From Aldrovandia affinis (lineage: Eukaryota; Chordata; Actinopteri; Notacanthiformes; Halosauridae): DNA of 64,000 bases. The position numbers and the translations under genes are program-made. The notes beneath the pieces are model-generated. The model searched no databases. It saw nothing but the letters and a program-made list of their open reading frames with translations, and was not told the origin of the DNA. Each line of letters opens with the position of its first letter. The stretch's first letter is position 1. The stretch covers positions 451,501-515,500 of the forward strand of contig JAINUG010000150.1 of NCBI GenBank assembly GCA_029706075.1. The letters are read 5' to 3'. Positions 23,421-34,855 of this stretch are shown here, in pieces.

Positions 23421-23540
23421 TGTGTGCCGTGCTGTAGGGTGTGTGTGTGTGTGTGCCGTGCGCGTGTGTCTGTATGTTTCTCTGATATAAAATGAACAGG
23501 TATAATGGAAAGCGTGGAGCAGCAGACATCAGAGAGGGAG
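22918..23540. repeat. Tandem duplication: (GT)n plus 60-bp unit, split by an LTR-like insert
   Basis: A (GT)33 tract is followed by a unit with GATATAAAATTAACAGGAAT and TTGGAGCAGCAGACGTCAGAG (22987-23040). A second (GT)-rich tract at 23387-23470 is followed by the same unit at 23480-23534. The copies differ at about seven sites. The LTR-like segment at 23049-23369 lies within the GA tract of the first unit. Confidence 0.8.
23049..23369 (-). mobile_element. Possible solo LTR inserted in a GA tract
   Basis: The segment starts TGTCAGGGATG and ends GTTTCAACA, and lies between (GA)n runs. On the minus strand it reads like a Gypsy LTR, with an AT-rich body and then GCGTCTCTGCATTCTGGGTC near its 3' end, as in the other LTRs here. 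The inverted ends are only 3 bp, and the repetitive target hides any duplication. Confidence 0.4.
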
Positions 23541-23592
23541 AGCCCACGTGGCGATGCTGAAATGGGTCAGGACCCTTCAGGCATGGTGTTAA

Positions 23593-24487
23593 TGTTATAT
23601 TCTGAGTATCTGTTCTGTTTGTTTTTGTACTTTGTTTATCTTTCTTCGAGTCATGTTTTGTTCACGTCTGTTATCCCCGTCTGTTATTGTTCCTGGTCCA
23701 CTCCTTGTCTTGTCATTCACTTCGGGAGTTTACATTTCGGGATTTCAATCTTCGCTTATTTTCTCGTTTCTTCCTTCCTACTTTCTTGATCGCACTTTGT
23801 ATATATTAGTTAGATGTGTACAGTACTAACTAACTAATCTACTAACGTTAGGGATTTAGATTTAGTTACTAACACTACTAATCACTAATTATCTCACGCT
23901 TCCTACTACCGGCATTTCTCTCTCTCATTATCCTATCCCTGCTTAGTTTTCCGTTCTCTCTTCTCTCATACGCACGCAACGTTTCTCCTTGCGTACCTCC
24001 CCTTTACTATGCACGTGTCTGCCTGTTCTCCCAGGTCGTTTATTGTCTATATGTTTGTATGGTTCAGTGTCCGTGTCTTACGTTTCCCTCTTGTTATGTA
24101 ATTATCTCTTCCCTGTGTTCCAGCCTCTCTCTCCTCGTTGTCTCACCTGATTTCTATTATGTCTCCCTGTATATATGTTCAGTGTTTTCATTTCCCCGTG
24201 TCAGTACGTTGATTCTATTTCCCTGAGCCTACCTTTCCGAAGCCAGAGTTATTAGCATTTCCCGAGACTACCCTTTGATTATGACCCCGAGCCTGCCCAG
24301 CGATTTTGTCCTTTTGCCCTTCTGATTCCTGAGTATCGACCTTTTGACTGCCCTATTACTACTTCTCTCTGCCTCACGATTTTGTACCTCTGATTCCCTG
24401 ATTCTTGGTTTTGACCCCTGCCTGTGAATAAACAACTCTTTTGCCTAATCCCTGATCTGCGTCTGGGTCCTTACCGCGGTCGTCACA
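23593..24487 (+). repeat. 5' LTR of the Gypsy/chromovirus element
   Basis: It runs from TGTTATATTCTGAG to CGGTCGTCACA. U3 would be 23593-24199 and R would start at 24200. AATAAA lies at 24427-24432. Differences from the 3' LTR are mostly homopolymer-length changes, one 4-bp indel in a CT run, and about two substitutions (including GATTATGAC/GATTACGAC and ACCGCGG/ACCTCGG). Confidence 0.96.
24170..24210 (+). promoter_or_regulatory. LTR core promoter: TATA box and predicted R start
   Basis: TATATAT starts at 24170, exactly 30 nt before GTCAGTACGTT (24200-24210). That 11-mer is the sequence complementary to the PBS, so two independent signals place the transcript start at 24200. In the 3' LTR the same arrangement lies at 29634 and 29663. 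Confidence 0.7.
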
Positions 24488-24488
24488 G

Positions 24489-24499
24489 GACGTACTGAC
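24489..24499 (+). promoter_or_regulatory. Primer binding site of the self-priming type
   Basis: One base after the LTR end lies GACGTACTGAC. It is complementary to the predicted first 11 nt of the transcript (GTCAGTACGTT) at 10 of 11 positions. No TGG for a tRNA CCA end follows the LTR. Known family behaviour: Tf1 and sushi-like elements use the folded 5' end of their own RNA as primer, over 11 nt. That this element does so is inferred. Confidence 0.75.
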
Positions 24500-24503
24500 C
24501 AGG

Positions 24504-25530
24504 ATGGACCCAGCAGATCCAGACCAGCTCCGCTTCGCCCTCGAGCAGCAAGGTGCCATGCTCGGACGGCACCAGGACCATCTGGAGCGTGTGGCTGAAC
24601 ACCTGCAGTCTCTCACCTCCCGGTTTGGCTGAGCTTACCCTCACGCTGCGAGCTCCGGTCATTAACCCCGCACCCCAGCATGCCGCGGCGCCACTTCAAC
24701 CCGAGCCTTCCTCCCGGCTGGTGCGCGAACCACGCCTGCCTCCTCCTGAGATACGCAGGTGAACCGGGAGGTTGCCGTGCGTTCTGACGCAGTGCCAGTT
24801 GATCTTCCAACTGCAGCCATCCACGTTCTCAGCGAATTATCCCGGTCGCCTCGTCATCACCCAACTGACCGGTCGTGCCAAGTCCTGGGCTACCACCGCG
24901 TGGGAGGGCTCTCTTCCCTGCTGTCAGAGCTTTGACCGGTTTTCCGAGGAGATGAGGAGGGTCTTCGACCGGTCTAAGCAGGGTCATGACGCGGCTCGGG
25001 AGATGCTCTACCTACGCCAGGAGGGAGGGTCGGTGTCGGATTACGCCATTCGTTTCCAGACCTTGGCTAACGCCTGTGGCTGGGGAAGGAAGGCGCTGTA
25101 CGACGCCTTCATCTGTGGACTCTCCGAACATCTTAAGGACGAGATCCTGACTCGTGACCTGCCAGAGTCCTTCGATGACCTTATCAGCCTTGCCATCCGC
25201 GTGGACTCCCGGCTTCAGGAGCGTCGTCGCTGGCGTAGTTCCGGAGGTTTTCCCGGGTCTGGGAGGACCGGGGTCAGGTCACCGATCGGTGCCTACAACC
25301 ACCCTGGAGCAGCTCCATCTACTACCCCGGAGCCTGAACCCATGCAGCTGGATCGGACCCGCCTTTCTCGTCAGGAGCGTGACCGCAGGATGGCCAACCG
25401 ATCCTGTCTCTACTGCGGTGAGTCTGGGCACTTCATTTCCGGCTGTCCAGTAAGCCAACACCCACTAGTTAGGAGAGGAGCACTAGTGGGTGTCATTCCA
25501 ATCGAACGCTCCTCTAAACAACGGACCTGC
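24504..25530 (+). pseudogene. gag: gag region (capsid and zinc-knuckle nucleocapsid), frameshifted
   Basis: The likely start is the ATG at 24504, just after the PBS, beginning MDPADPDQLRFALEQQ. That frame stops after about 43 codons, and the related sequence continues in another frame. The main body reads from about 24772, with a capsid-like segment (AREMLYLRQEGGSVSDYAIR, LSEHLKDEIL). A CCHC zinc knuckle of the form C-x2-C-x4-H-x4-C follows at 25405-25446 (CLYCGESGHFISGC). At least two frameshifts lie near 24620 and 24755. In function this is the structural protein of the virus-like particle. Confidence 0.88.
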
Positions 25531-25970
25531 CTGCCGGTGACCATCGAGTGGGAGGGTCAGAGGCGAGAGACCACCGCGCTCATTGACTCGGGGGCTGAGG
25601 AGAGCTTCCTGGATGCCGGTGCGGTCGCGAAGTGGGGGATTCCAGTTTCCAGTCTGTCTCACCCCCTCATTGCCAACACACTCAACGGTCAGAGACTGGC
25701 CCAAGTTACCCAGATCAGTTCCCCTCTTACGTTGCGTACTTCCGGCAACCACCAGGAGAAGATAAGGTTGCACATTATTGACTCCCCTCACTCACCTATT
25801 GTCCTTGGCCACCCGTGGCTGGTGAAGCATAATCCGTCCGTGGAATGGAGCAGTCACAGGATTGTGGGTTGGAGCCCACAATGCCTTTCCCAATGCCTGC
25901 AGCAAGCCCATTCATCTGTTCCGAGTCCCCTGTCTTCTGTCGAGTCCCCTTTCTTCCGAGATGAGTCTTG
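25531..25970 (+). pseudogene. pro: Retropepsin-type aspartic protease region
   Basis: It continues in the frame of the zinc knuckle. The active-site motif ALIDSGAEESF has its DSG at 25585-25593, and the conserved PIVLGHPWL segment lies near 25797-25823. The frame ends at a stop at 25969-25971, before reverse transcriptase begins in another frame. Gag and protease in one frame is usual for this group. Confidence 0.88.
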
Positions 25971-25984
25971 ACCTGTCGGTCTTT

Positions 25985-26900
<916 letters not shown>

Positions 26901-26904
26901 TGAA

Positions 26905-27370
26905 CTAGCTTTCCGGTCACTTAAACAACGCTTCACTTCTGACCCCATTCTCATTCACCCTGATCCCACCGCCCAGTTTATCGTCGAGGTCGACGCTTCC
27001 AACATTGGGGCAGGTGCCATCCTTTCCCAACGCTCCGCCAAGGACAGGAAGGTTCATCCCTGCGCCTTCTATTCCCATCGCCTCAACCCTACGGAGCAGA
27101 ACTACGACATTGGCAACAGGGAACTGCTCGCAGTCAAGCTCGCCTTGGAGGAGTGGAGGCACTGGCTGGAGGGGGCTGAAGTTCCTTTTCTGGTCTGGAC
27201 AGACCACAAGAACCTGGAGTACCTGCAGACTGCCAAGAGACTCAATTCCCGCCAGGCTCGTTGGTCGCTCTTCTTTTCGAGATTCAATTTTGTTCTCTCT
27301 TATCGACCTGGATCCAAAAACACTAAGCCTGATGCCCTTTCTCGCCGTTTCGAACCCGTATCCAGGGTTT
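26905..27370 (+). pseudogene. pol: RNase H domain region
   Basis: It is open in one frame. It carries the first catalytic aspartate in [14 protein letters not shown] (near 26986-27020), the glutamate in NRELLAV (near 27115-27135), and the second aspartate in [10 protein letters not shown] (near 27197-27226). It ends with PDALSRR near 27328-27348. It degrades the RNA strand during reverse transcription. This part alone looks intact. Confidence 0.9.
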
Positions 27371-27493
27371 CCGTTCCGGACACCATCCTGCCTCAATGCG
27401 CTATCAACAGCGTTCAATTTCGCATTGAGGCAACAGTGCGCTCCGCCTGGAGGGTGAGGCGGCCCCAGTCGCTGTCCCTCGAACCGCCTCTTC

Positions 27494-28483
27494 GTGCCCA
27501 GTTCTGTCCGATCCCAGGTGCTTCAGTGGGGTCACTCCTCTCGCCTGTCATGTCACCCTGGCATAAACAGGACTATGTCTTTTATCCAGAGACGTTTTTG
27601 GTGGCCTGCCATGGTCCAGGACGTTAGGAGTTTTATTTCTGCCTGCTCTGTCTGTGCCCAGAATAAGGTTTCCCATCAGCATCCCTCTGGTTTGTTACAG
27701 CCCCTACCCATCCCTCACCGCCCTTGGTCCCACATAGCTCTGGATTTTGTTACGGGTTTACCCTCCTCCAACAGCAACACCACCATTATGACGGTTATTG
27801 ATCGTTTTTCTAAGGCTGTTCATTTTGTCCCCTTACCCAAGCTTCCCTCCGCCAAGGAGACAGCCACCCTCATTATCCAACACGTTTTTCGTTTACATGG
27901 CATCCCCAGTAATATTGTTTCTGACAGAGGTCCCCAGTTTATCGCCAGGTTTTGGAAGGCTTTTTGTTTACTCCTTGGTTCTTCCGTCAGTCTTTCCTCA
28001 GGTTTCCATCCCCAATCTAATGGCCAGACAGAGCGGGCTAATCAGGTTATTGAAACCGTTCTGCGGTGCTTGTGCTCTCGGAACCCATCCTCTTGGAGCC
28101 AACATCTTCCCTGGGCAGAGTATGCCATCAACTCCCAAACCTCTTCCTCATCCCGTATGTCCCCCTTTGAATGCTGCCTTGGTTACCAACCACCCTTATT
28201 CCCTAGCCAGGAGAGGGAGGTGGGTGTCCCCTCTGCCGAGGCGTTCATCCGTAGATGCCGACGTACCTGGAACCTCACACGCCGCAACCTCCTCCGAGCC
28301 AGCGCCCGCATGAAGGAGACGGCGGACAAGGGGGCGCTCAAGGCTCCCCGTTACCGGGTTGGGCAGCGGGTCTGGTTGACCACCAGGGACATTCCCCTCA
28401 GAATGGACCACCGCAAACTCGCACCCGTTTTATTGGCCCCTTCCCCATTTCCAGAATTATCAGTCCCACTGCCGTTGTTTTGA
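27494..28483 (+). pseudogene. int: Integrase domain with intact D,D35E core
   Basis: The frame runs 329 codons from about 27494. It has an HHCC zinc finger (HPGINRT ... CSVCAQNK), then catalytic D at 27743-27745, D at 27923-27925 and E at 28031-28033. The spacing between the last two is exactly 35 residues. A GPY/F-like region follows near 28340-28450, where the frame breaks. The integrase is shifted relative to RNase H near 27500, so pol is not continuous. It joins the DNA copy to the chromosome with a 5-bp stagger, matching the GTTAA duplication. Confidence 0.92.
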
Positions 28484-28612
28484 AGTTACCCCACACCATG
28501 CGTCGTATTCACCCCACCTTCCATGTTTCCCGCCTCAAGCCCCTTGTAACCCACCCTTTGTGTCCCGCCCCTGAGCCACCCCCACCCCCCCCGCCTTATT
28601 GATGGTGGAGAT

Positions 28613-28777
28613 GCCTACACGGTCCGTAAGATTTTGGACGTTCGCCGCAGGGGCCGTGGTCGCCAATACCTGGTGGACTGGGAGGGCTACGGTCCCGAGG
28701 AACGTATCTGGGTCCCATCCCGGTTCATATTGGACAAATCCCTTATCAGAGACTTTGATTGTTCCCGAGCTGTCTAA
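28613..28777 (+). pseudogene. Chromodomain at the integrase C-terminus
   Basis: It is 54 codons ending in TAA. The pattern [13 protein letters not shown], then [18 protein letters not shown], includes the chromodomain aromatic and acidic signature (Y/V near the start, W-EGY, then W). In chromoviruses this domain can bind histone marks and guide integration. It lies in a different frame from the upstream integrase because of a shift near 28430-28600. Confidence 0.92.
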
Positions 28778-28779
28778 TA

Positions 28780-28975
28780 TTTTGCCATGTGTTTTACCCT
28801 GCCTGTCTGAGATTCTGCCCGTGCCTTTACCCTGCCTGTCTGAGATCCTGCCATGTGTTTTGACCCTGCCTGTCTGAGATTCTGCCCCGTGCCTTTACCC
28901 TGCCTGTCTGAGATTCTGCCATGTGTTTTGACCCTGCCTGTTCTGAGATCCCGCCACGTGCTTTGCCCCGTTCTG
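28780..28975 (+). repeat. About 33-bp tandem repeat in the element's 3' untranslated part
   Basis: Five to six units with the core ACCCTGCCTGTCTGAGATTC alternate between CTGCCATGTGTTTTG and CTGCCCGTGCCTTT linkers. It lies between the chromodomain stop and the polypurine tract. Confidence 0.9.
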
Positions 28976-29040
28976 CCTGGCTTTCCCTGCGTCTTGTTTG
29001 TTTATCTGTTTTTGTTGTTCCTCCTGTTAAACGCCAAGAG

Positions 29041-29062
29041 GCGTTTCTTAGGGGGGGGGTCC
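29041..29062 (+). promoter_or_regulatory. Polypurine tract (plus-strand primer)
   Basis: TTAGGGGGGGGGTCC lies immediately upstream of the 3' LTR start at 29063. The G9 run fits the polypurine tract that primes plus-strand DNA, with a 3-base TCC gap. Confidence 0.7.
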
Positions 29063-29950
29063 TGTTATATTCTGAGTATCTGTTCTGTTTGTTTTTGTAC
29101 TTTGTTTATCTTTCTTCGAGTCATGTTTTGTTCACGTCTGTTATCCCCGTCTGTTATTGTTCCTGGTCCACTCCTTGTCTTGTCATTCACTTCGGAGTTT
29201 ACATTTCGGGATTTCAATCTTCGCTTATTTTCTCGTTCTTCCTTCCTACTTTCTTGATCGCACTTTGTATATATTAGTTAGATGTGTACAGTACTAACTA
29301 ACTAATCTACTAACGTTAGGGATTTAGATTTAGTTACTAACACTACTAATCACTAATTATCTCACGCTTCCTACTACCGGCATTTCTCTCTCTCATTATC
29401 CTATCCCTGCTTAGTTTTCCGTTCTCTCCTCATACGCACGCAACGTTTCTCCTTGCGTACCTCCCCTTTACTATGCACGTGTCTGCCTGTTCTCCCAGGT
29501 CGTTTATTGTCTATATGTTTGTATGGTTCAGTGTCCGTGTCTTACGTTTCCCTCTTGTTATGTAATTATCTCTTCCCTGTGTTCCAGCCTCTCTCTCCTC
29601 GTTGTCTCACCTGATTTCTATTATGTCTCCCTGTATATATGTTCAGTGTTTTCATTTCCCGTGTCAGTACGTTGATTCTATTTCCCTGAGCCTACCTTTC
29701 CGAAGCCAGAGTTATTAGCATTTCCCGAGACTACCCTTTGATTACGACCCCGAGCCTGCCCAGCGATTTTGTCCTTTTGCCCTTCTGATTCCTGAGTATC
29801 GACCTTTTGACTGCCCTATTACTACTTCTCTCTGCCTCACGATTTTGTACCTCTGATTCCCTGATTCTTGGTTTTGACCCCTGCCTGTGAATAAACAACT
29901 CTTTTGCCTAATCCCTGATCTGCGTCTGGGTCCTTACCTCGGTCGTCACA
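29063..29950 (+). repeat. 3' LTR of the Gypsy/chromovirus element
   Basis: It runs from TGTTATATTCTGAG to GGTCGTCACA and is 888 bp. The predicted R start is 29663 and AATAAA is at 29890-29895. The 7-bp length difference from the 5' LTR is fully explained by three 1-bp and one 4-bp indel. Confidence 0.96.
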
Positions 29951-31332
29951 GTTAACACATCTGAGAATAAATTTGACAGCCTTTATACACATTTCCACCA
30001 GAACAGATGCATCTCTGAGAATCATCTGGAGGGCTCAAGCAGCCCTACTACACATTGGAGGGGGTTCGGCAAACCTCCAGTACTCTGTGGAGAGGTAGCA
30101 CAGTTTCAGGCCCCTGTTAAGCTGGTTTATTAGACTGGCGCAGGTGTGTACAGACAAGGCCCAGGCCTTTCACAGACTTTACAGGGGGTAAATTAGCGGG
30201 AGGAACGTTCGCTCCTTCATTGATCAGTCAGACATCTCAACATGAAGGACCGTCACACCATTCTGAACCCCTACGAGAGGGGTCATCAAATCCTAACCCC
30301 TACGAGAGGGATCATCAGATCCTAACCCATACAAAAGGGATCATCAGTATCCTGTCTTCTCAATGAAAGAAAATAAGTAAGACAAAAAAATTGACCAAAC
30401 TCTTGTCTTTATCTTGATAGTTAGCCAGGGAATTCTTATCAGAATACCAACTTCTCATCAAAACTCTCTGCGTTATCTCTGATACCAATGCAATGCAAAC
30501 ACGGTTCTCTGCATACTCTGTGGGTTCTCTCTAGATTATTCCAAATCTATCCTGCAAACAAGAAGGCAAGAGATTAAAGCAGGACCTACCTGAATACAAA
30601 GGGATGCTTTTAGACCCTGGAAACACATGACTACCACATAACATCATCACTAATAATCATTTAAATACATAGAACATAGCCAAAAAAGTTCCCAAGAAGG
30701 AAGCTATCAAACACATCCATAAATCCATAAATACTGTATATGCAGCAACATTTATGATGTTTATTTCAACAAACATACCTTTACAAAGCTGTAAACTGGA
30801 GATACAAAGACTAACACACATGAACACTGAAGGAAGCAGAAATGACTCTCATCCGGTGATCAACACTGTCTGTGAAGCGTGTAGACTTTAAAAACAATCA
30901 AAAACCTTTTCCTTCATTGAAATTTCTCAATTTTTCTTGACTTTGTGTATGTAGGAATGTATATAACTGGTTGTAACTGTTTTGGGGATAAGGACAACGA
31001 CCATCAGACTTGCTGTTTCCCTGCTTTATCGAGAAATTCAGAGAAGTCCAGGATGATCATTTGAAAGAGAACATTTATTTCCTATAAGTTACAATTCTAA
31101 TAAATTTAAGAGTGTAAGCATGGTAGGAGCAAGCATGCTAATCAATTAATTGAGCCCATTGCAACAACTTAGGGGCCGTCACAATGAAGCTGTAAGACCT
31201 GCCATTGGCTGAAATCTGGGACTTTAAAAAAAAAGTAGTGTCTACACTCATTGGACTGAAAGCTGTAAATCAGTCACATGAAACATCAGTTCCATGGCAA
31301 CCATTGTTGTTTGTACTGCTGTTTGATTAAAT
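29951..31332. other. Mostly unrecognised; short tandem repeat at 30262-30353
   Basis: Beyond the GTTAA target copy, the only structure seen is a roughly 29-bp repeat in three copies (CTAACCCCTACGAGAGGGAT, then CATCAGATC), the last one diverged. Confidence 0.5.
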
Positions 31333-31591
31333 CAGGGGTGTCCAAACTACGGCCCGCGGTCCATTTATAATTGGCCCGCGGCCGCATTCCAATATAATGG
31401 AATATGGCCCGCGCATGAAACTTGCACTTGACTGAGTTGTAATTCTTAGTTTCACCACTAGTGGAGCCACCCGTATTCATTGAACACTCCGCGAATAAAC
31501 GAACTGGTCTCAGCTTTTTTTCGTAGCACCCCCGTCGACAGATCATCCGAAGGGCGCAATAATTATTTTCGCGTAGCACCCCCCACCCCTG
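31333..31591. mobile_element. hAT MITE, CAGGGGTGTCC ends
   Basis: The ends are CAGGGGTG and CACCCCTG, and a perfect 8-bp target duplication GATTAAAT flanks them (31325-31332 and 31592-31599). The left interior (CAAACTACGGCCCGCGG) is a common vertebrate hAT non-autonomous motif. Length is 259 bp with no coding capacity. Confidence 0.92.
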
Positions 31592-31599
31592 GATTAAAT

Positions 31600-32388
31600 G
31601 AACAAAAGGTTGTAAAAGAAACATAAAAAGGTAATATTCACTTTAATTTACTACTCAAAGATAAGGACTGACCACATTGCAGTTCGATTGAAACCCTCAC
31701 TCCTTCAAGGGGGTCAGTCTTTGGCCTGCTTACTAATTTTTAACGATCCACCAGATGTCTGATCAAATTTCCTTCGACCCAAGCGGCATGCCTTCATTTT
31801 GATTAATGGTTCACACAGGACCCACTGTTCACTACTCATCAAAAACTAAATTAACCTGTCAAAACCTGTCAAAGGAAGCGGCGTCCGCCTTCATTCACTT
31901 GCCCTCAGAGGAGCTGAACGTCAGCACGTGAATTTCAACTGCAAAGAGATCAAAACCGTAAATTGACCACAGAGAGACCACAGACCATAAGTGGACCGCA
32001 GAGAGACCAAAACCCATGAAACTCTTTAGTTATCAATGGTCAAATTCAGATTGTTACATGTGACCGCATGCAACCAATCCTATTGTGAGAAACATGGATG
32101 AAGGCAAACAAGCTGTGAAAAGTTGTCACAGTTTTCTGACTTAAAACTCTCCGTCTCGTGTTGGTATACCAGTCTAGACTGAGAGTGCCCTGGATCCCAT
32201 TGCTGAGAAACCCAGCAGTGTTTAAACACTCACTGCCCAACACAGGGGCTCGATTGTCATTTGCTTAGCAGGAGTTTAAACCTCCAGCTTAAACTACAGG
32301 CCCACCGAACTGCTCCCTGGAACATCTGCTCCTGTTTCCCAGATTAGGAATAGCTCTTCCAGATCTAATGCAGTTTGGTGGTCTAGAG
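31600..32388. other. No recognised feature
   Basis: Unrecognised sequence. A diverged repeated phrase, GACCACAGAGAGACCA / GACCGCAGAGAGACCA, occurs at 31966-32010. Confidence 0.35.
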
Positions 32389-32742
32389 CAGCGGTTCTCA
32401 AACTATGGGTCGCGAAAAAAATAAAACATTTAAATACATTTAATTTTTTTTTTACCATAAGCATTTCTTTACATTTTTTTAAATGAAAAACAAATTGCCA
32501 GTTTCTTCGTAAAATCTGTCTACAGGCTTCATTTGTCGTCGCAAGTAAGTCTGTTTTATTAGTTTTTCATAAAGATATAGCCTGTGAATGCATTTGCTAC
32601 TATTTTGGAAATAGACCACCAATATATGTTTCTGGACTAAAGTTTTTCAGCGTTGTAATTGCACTATCATTTATGTATGGGGTCGCAATTTTTTCCCACC
32701 CATGAAATGGGGTCGTGGAGTAAAAAAGTTTGAGAAACCCTG
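32389..32742. mobile_element. hAT MITE, CAGCGGTTCTCAAACT ends
   Basis: The ends CAGCGGTTCTCAAACT and AGTTTGAGAAACCCTG are inverted, and a perfect 8-bp target duplication GTCTAGAG flanks them (32381-32388 and 32743-32750). The inner GGGTCGC motifs near both ends are typical of this hAT group. Length is 354 bp. Confidence 0.92.
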
Positions 32743-32884
32743 GTCTAGAGGTTTAAACCTGGAGTTTAAACTCCTCCCGCAACCTTCTGCACTGCAATCG
32801 ACCCAGGGTGCTCAGGACCAATCCATTAAAAAACATCTGCAGCAAGTGTGAGTCCGATCAAACGGATCTGACAAATCAAAAATT

Positions 32885-33165
32885 GTATTACCCATTTTTT
32901 TATTTTCTCCCAATTTGGAAAGCCAGATTGGCTATTAATAAGCTTGTCAAATTGCTACAACATCCAATGACACAAGCTGCTGGTTCTTTCCACTCTGCAG
33001 TCCACCAGCTGAGCTGCGCAGCCGTTGTGTCAGAGGACTACACCTACTGCGCAGCTGGTGCAGACTGCAGGTACCTGATCAACCAGTCACTAGTGCGGGA
33101 TTGGATTGCCTACTGAAACCCTTCCTCCTCAGCTGATGCTTTAGCCAGTAGGGCCACCCTGCAGG
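32885..33165 (-). mobile_element. SINE-like element sharing the AAATTGGGAGAAAA tail
   Basis: Read on the minus strand it has a tRNA-like head (GGCCCTACTGGCTAAAGCA with an A-box-like TGGCTAAAGCA). The middle contains CAGCTGCGCAG motifs, and the 3' end reads TTCCAAATTGGGAGAAAATA. It belongs with the partial copies at 40030 and 56835. Confidence 0.6.
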
Positions 33166-34449
33166 GCCCGTATCAAAAAGCTTTTCAAATGGGCTTGGTT
33201 CTGTTTGGATCAATGGCTCCCTTACTCCAGTATCAATTCCCTCCTCACTAGGATGCAAACCATTATCAAATGTATCCAGTTTTTATTGAACCTAATCAAT
33301 CAAAGATCTTCTTAATCATTGCATATTTCATTCAACTTTAAGGAAAAAATTAAATAATTATATTTTTTGACACTTTGACAAAAAGTGATCACATGGAATG
33401 CGGTGGCTTACCCATCTCGAGTACACTGCAGTTATTCAGGCACAAACACAAAACAAGTCCTTTTTATTTGTTAAAGTAGTTAAAAAAATGAAAAAACACA
33501 AGCTAATGCAAGCGCTAACCCTTCGCCTACTAACTTTGTGCAATATAACCTTCACACCTATCCCAGAATGCACTGCCCAACTTCTCCTCTTCCCCGCAAA
33601 TTGCATCTGTAAGTCATGTGACCCTGTACTTTGATGTGCCCGCCCACTGGATTGTGAGGTAAGGAACATTGTGCTACATCTGAGATATTCTGTGGTTATT
33701 TAAAGCAACCCACACATTTACAGAGCGGTTGTGATCATGCTAACAATGTGCCCCCGTCTCTCATTTATGTGTTTCCTTACGCTCAACCCATAGGCAGTAT
33801 TAGCCACTTGTTTTTAATAGTCTAAGAACAAGAGTTGTGGAAAGGTGGCAAGAACACAAAACTGGCCACTAGACGTGGGGTCAATTCCATCTCAGTTCAC
33901 TCAAATTAGGAAATAAATTGAAATGAAAATGAATACATTTAAAAAAACCTCATAGAACATTTTGTCCAGTTTTCAATTCATGAAGCGAATTGACATTAAT
34001 TTGTTAAATTAATTGAATTGAAATGGAATTGAGCCCCAATCTTGCTCTCCTGTGTGTGAGATCCAGGTGACACAAGGTATACAGGTAGCCTGGGCAGGTC
34101 CCTAGTGACCTGGGAGTAAAAACATGGCCATGTGCATGCAAATCTGCCAGTCGAAGGAGAGTTTAACCCTTTGACGTGTGAGGTTTTTTGAGAGTTCTAG
34201 TTCTAATTCATAGTGTTCTATTCTGTCATTTTAGTTCTTTGAGGACGGCATTAGCCACCCTTTATGATGTCATCAATTAGAATCAACTAGAATGTTACAT
34301 CATGTTCTAGAATAAACATCATAGTGCGACAGTACTCCTCGAAGGGTTAATGTGACTGGGCTTGTTTCTCAGAGAGCTCTCGTGTTTACTCATGGCTGAG
34401 TGCGTTCTGTCAGCATGCAAGACACCTGCTCCTACAGCCCCATCTGTGT
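33166..34449. other. No recognised feature
   Basis: AT-rich unrecognised sequence. Confidence 0.35.
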
Positions 34450-34855
34450 GCCAACCCCTCTGGAGAGAGGGAGAGAGGGAGGATGGGTCAGAGGGACTGG
34501 GAGAGAGTGAGAGATGGAGTAAGAAAGTAAGAGAGAGGGAGTGAAGGAGAAATCATGAGAGAGAAAGGGAGTGGCAGCCAATAAGCAAGAGAATGGGGCA
34601 AAGGGAGAACAAGAGAGCATAGAGGGAATGAGAGAGGCAGGAAGAGAGAAAGAGAGAGTCAGAGAGGGAATAAGAAAGTAAGAGAGAGAGACAGCGTGAT
34701 AGAAAGAGGGAGTGAGAGAGAGCAAATGAGAGAATGAGGGAGCGAGAGAGCGAGACTGAGCGCGATAGAAAATTATAAACAGAGTGCAATAGAAAAAGGG
34801 AATGAGAGAAAGCACGAAAGAGAAAGGCTGAGAGAGGGAGAGAAAGCACCAATCA
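34450..34855. repeat. 400-bp purine-rich (GA) tract
   Basis: GAGAGA, GGGAGAGAG and AAAGAGAG motifs dominate the plus strand, with very few pyrimidines. Such tracts can form triplex DNA. Long open frames on the opposite strand, rich in Ser/Leu/Phe, are compositional artefacts. Confidence 0.9.

Noticed and set aside
24374-24616. Minus-strand open frame across the LTR/gag junction
   Set aside because: It is antisense to the LTR end and gag start; its continuation pattern is also seen antisense to the 3' LTR, so it is a shadow.
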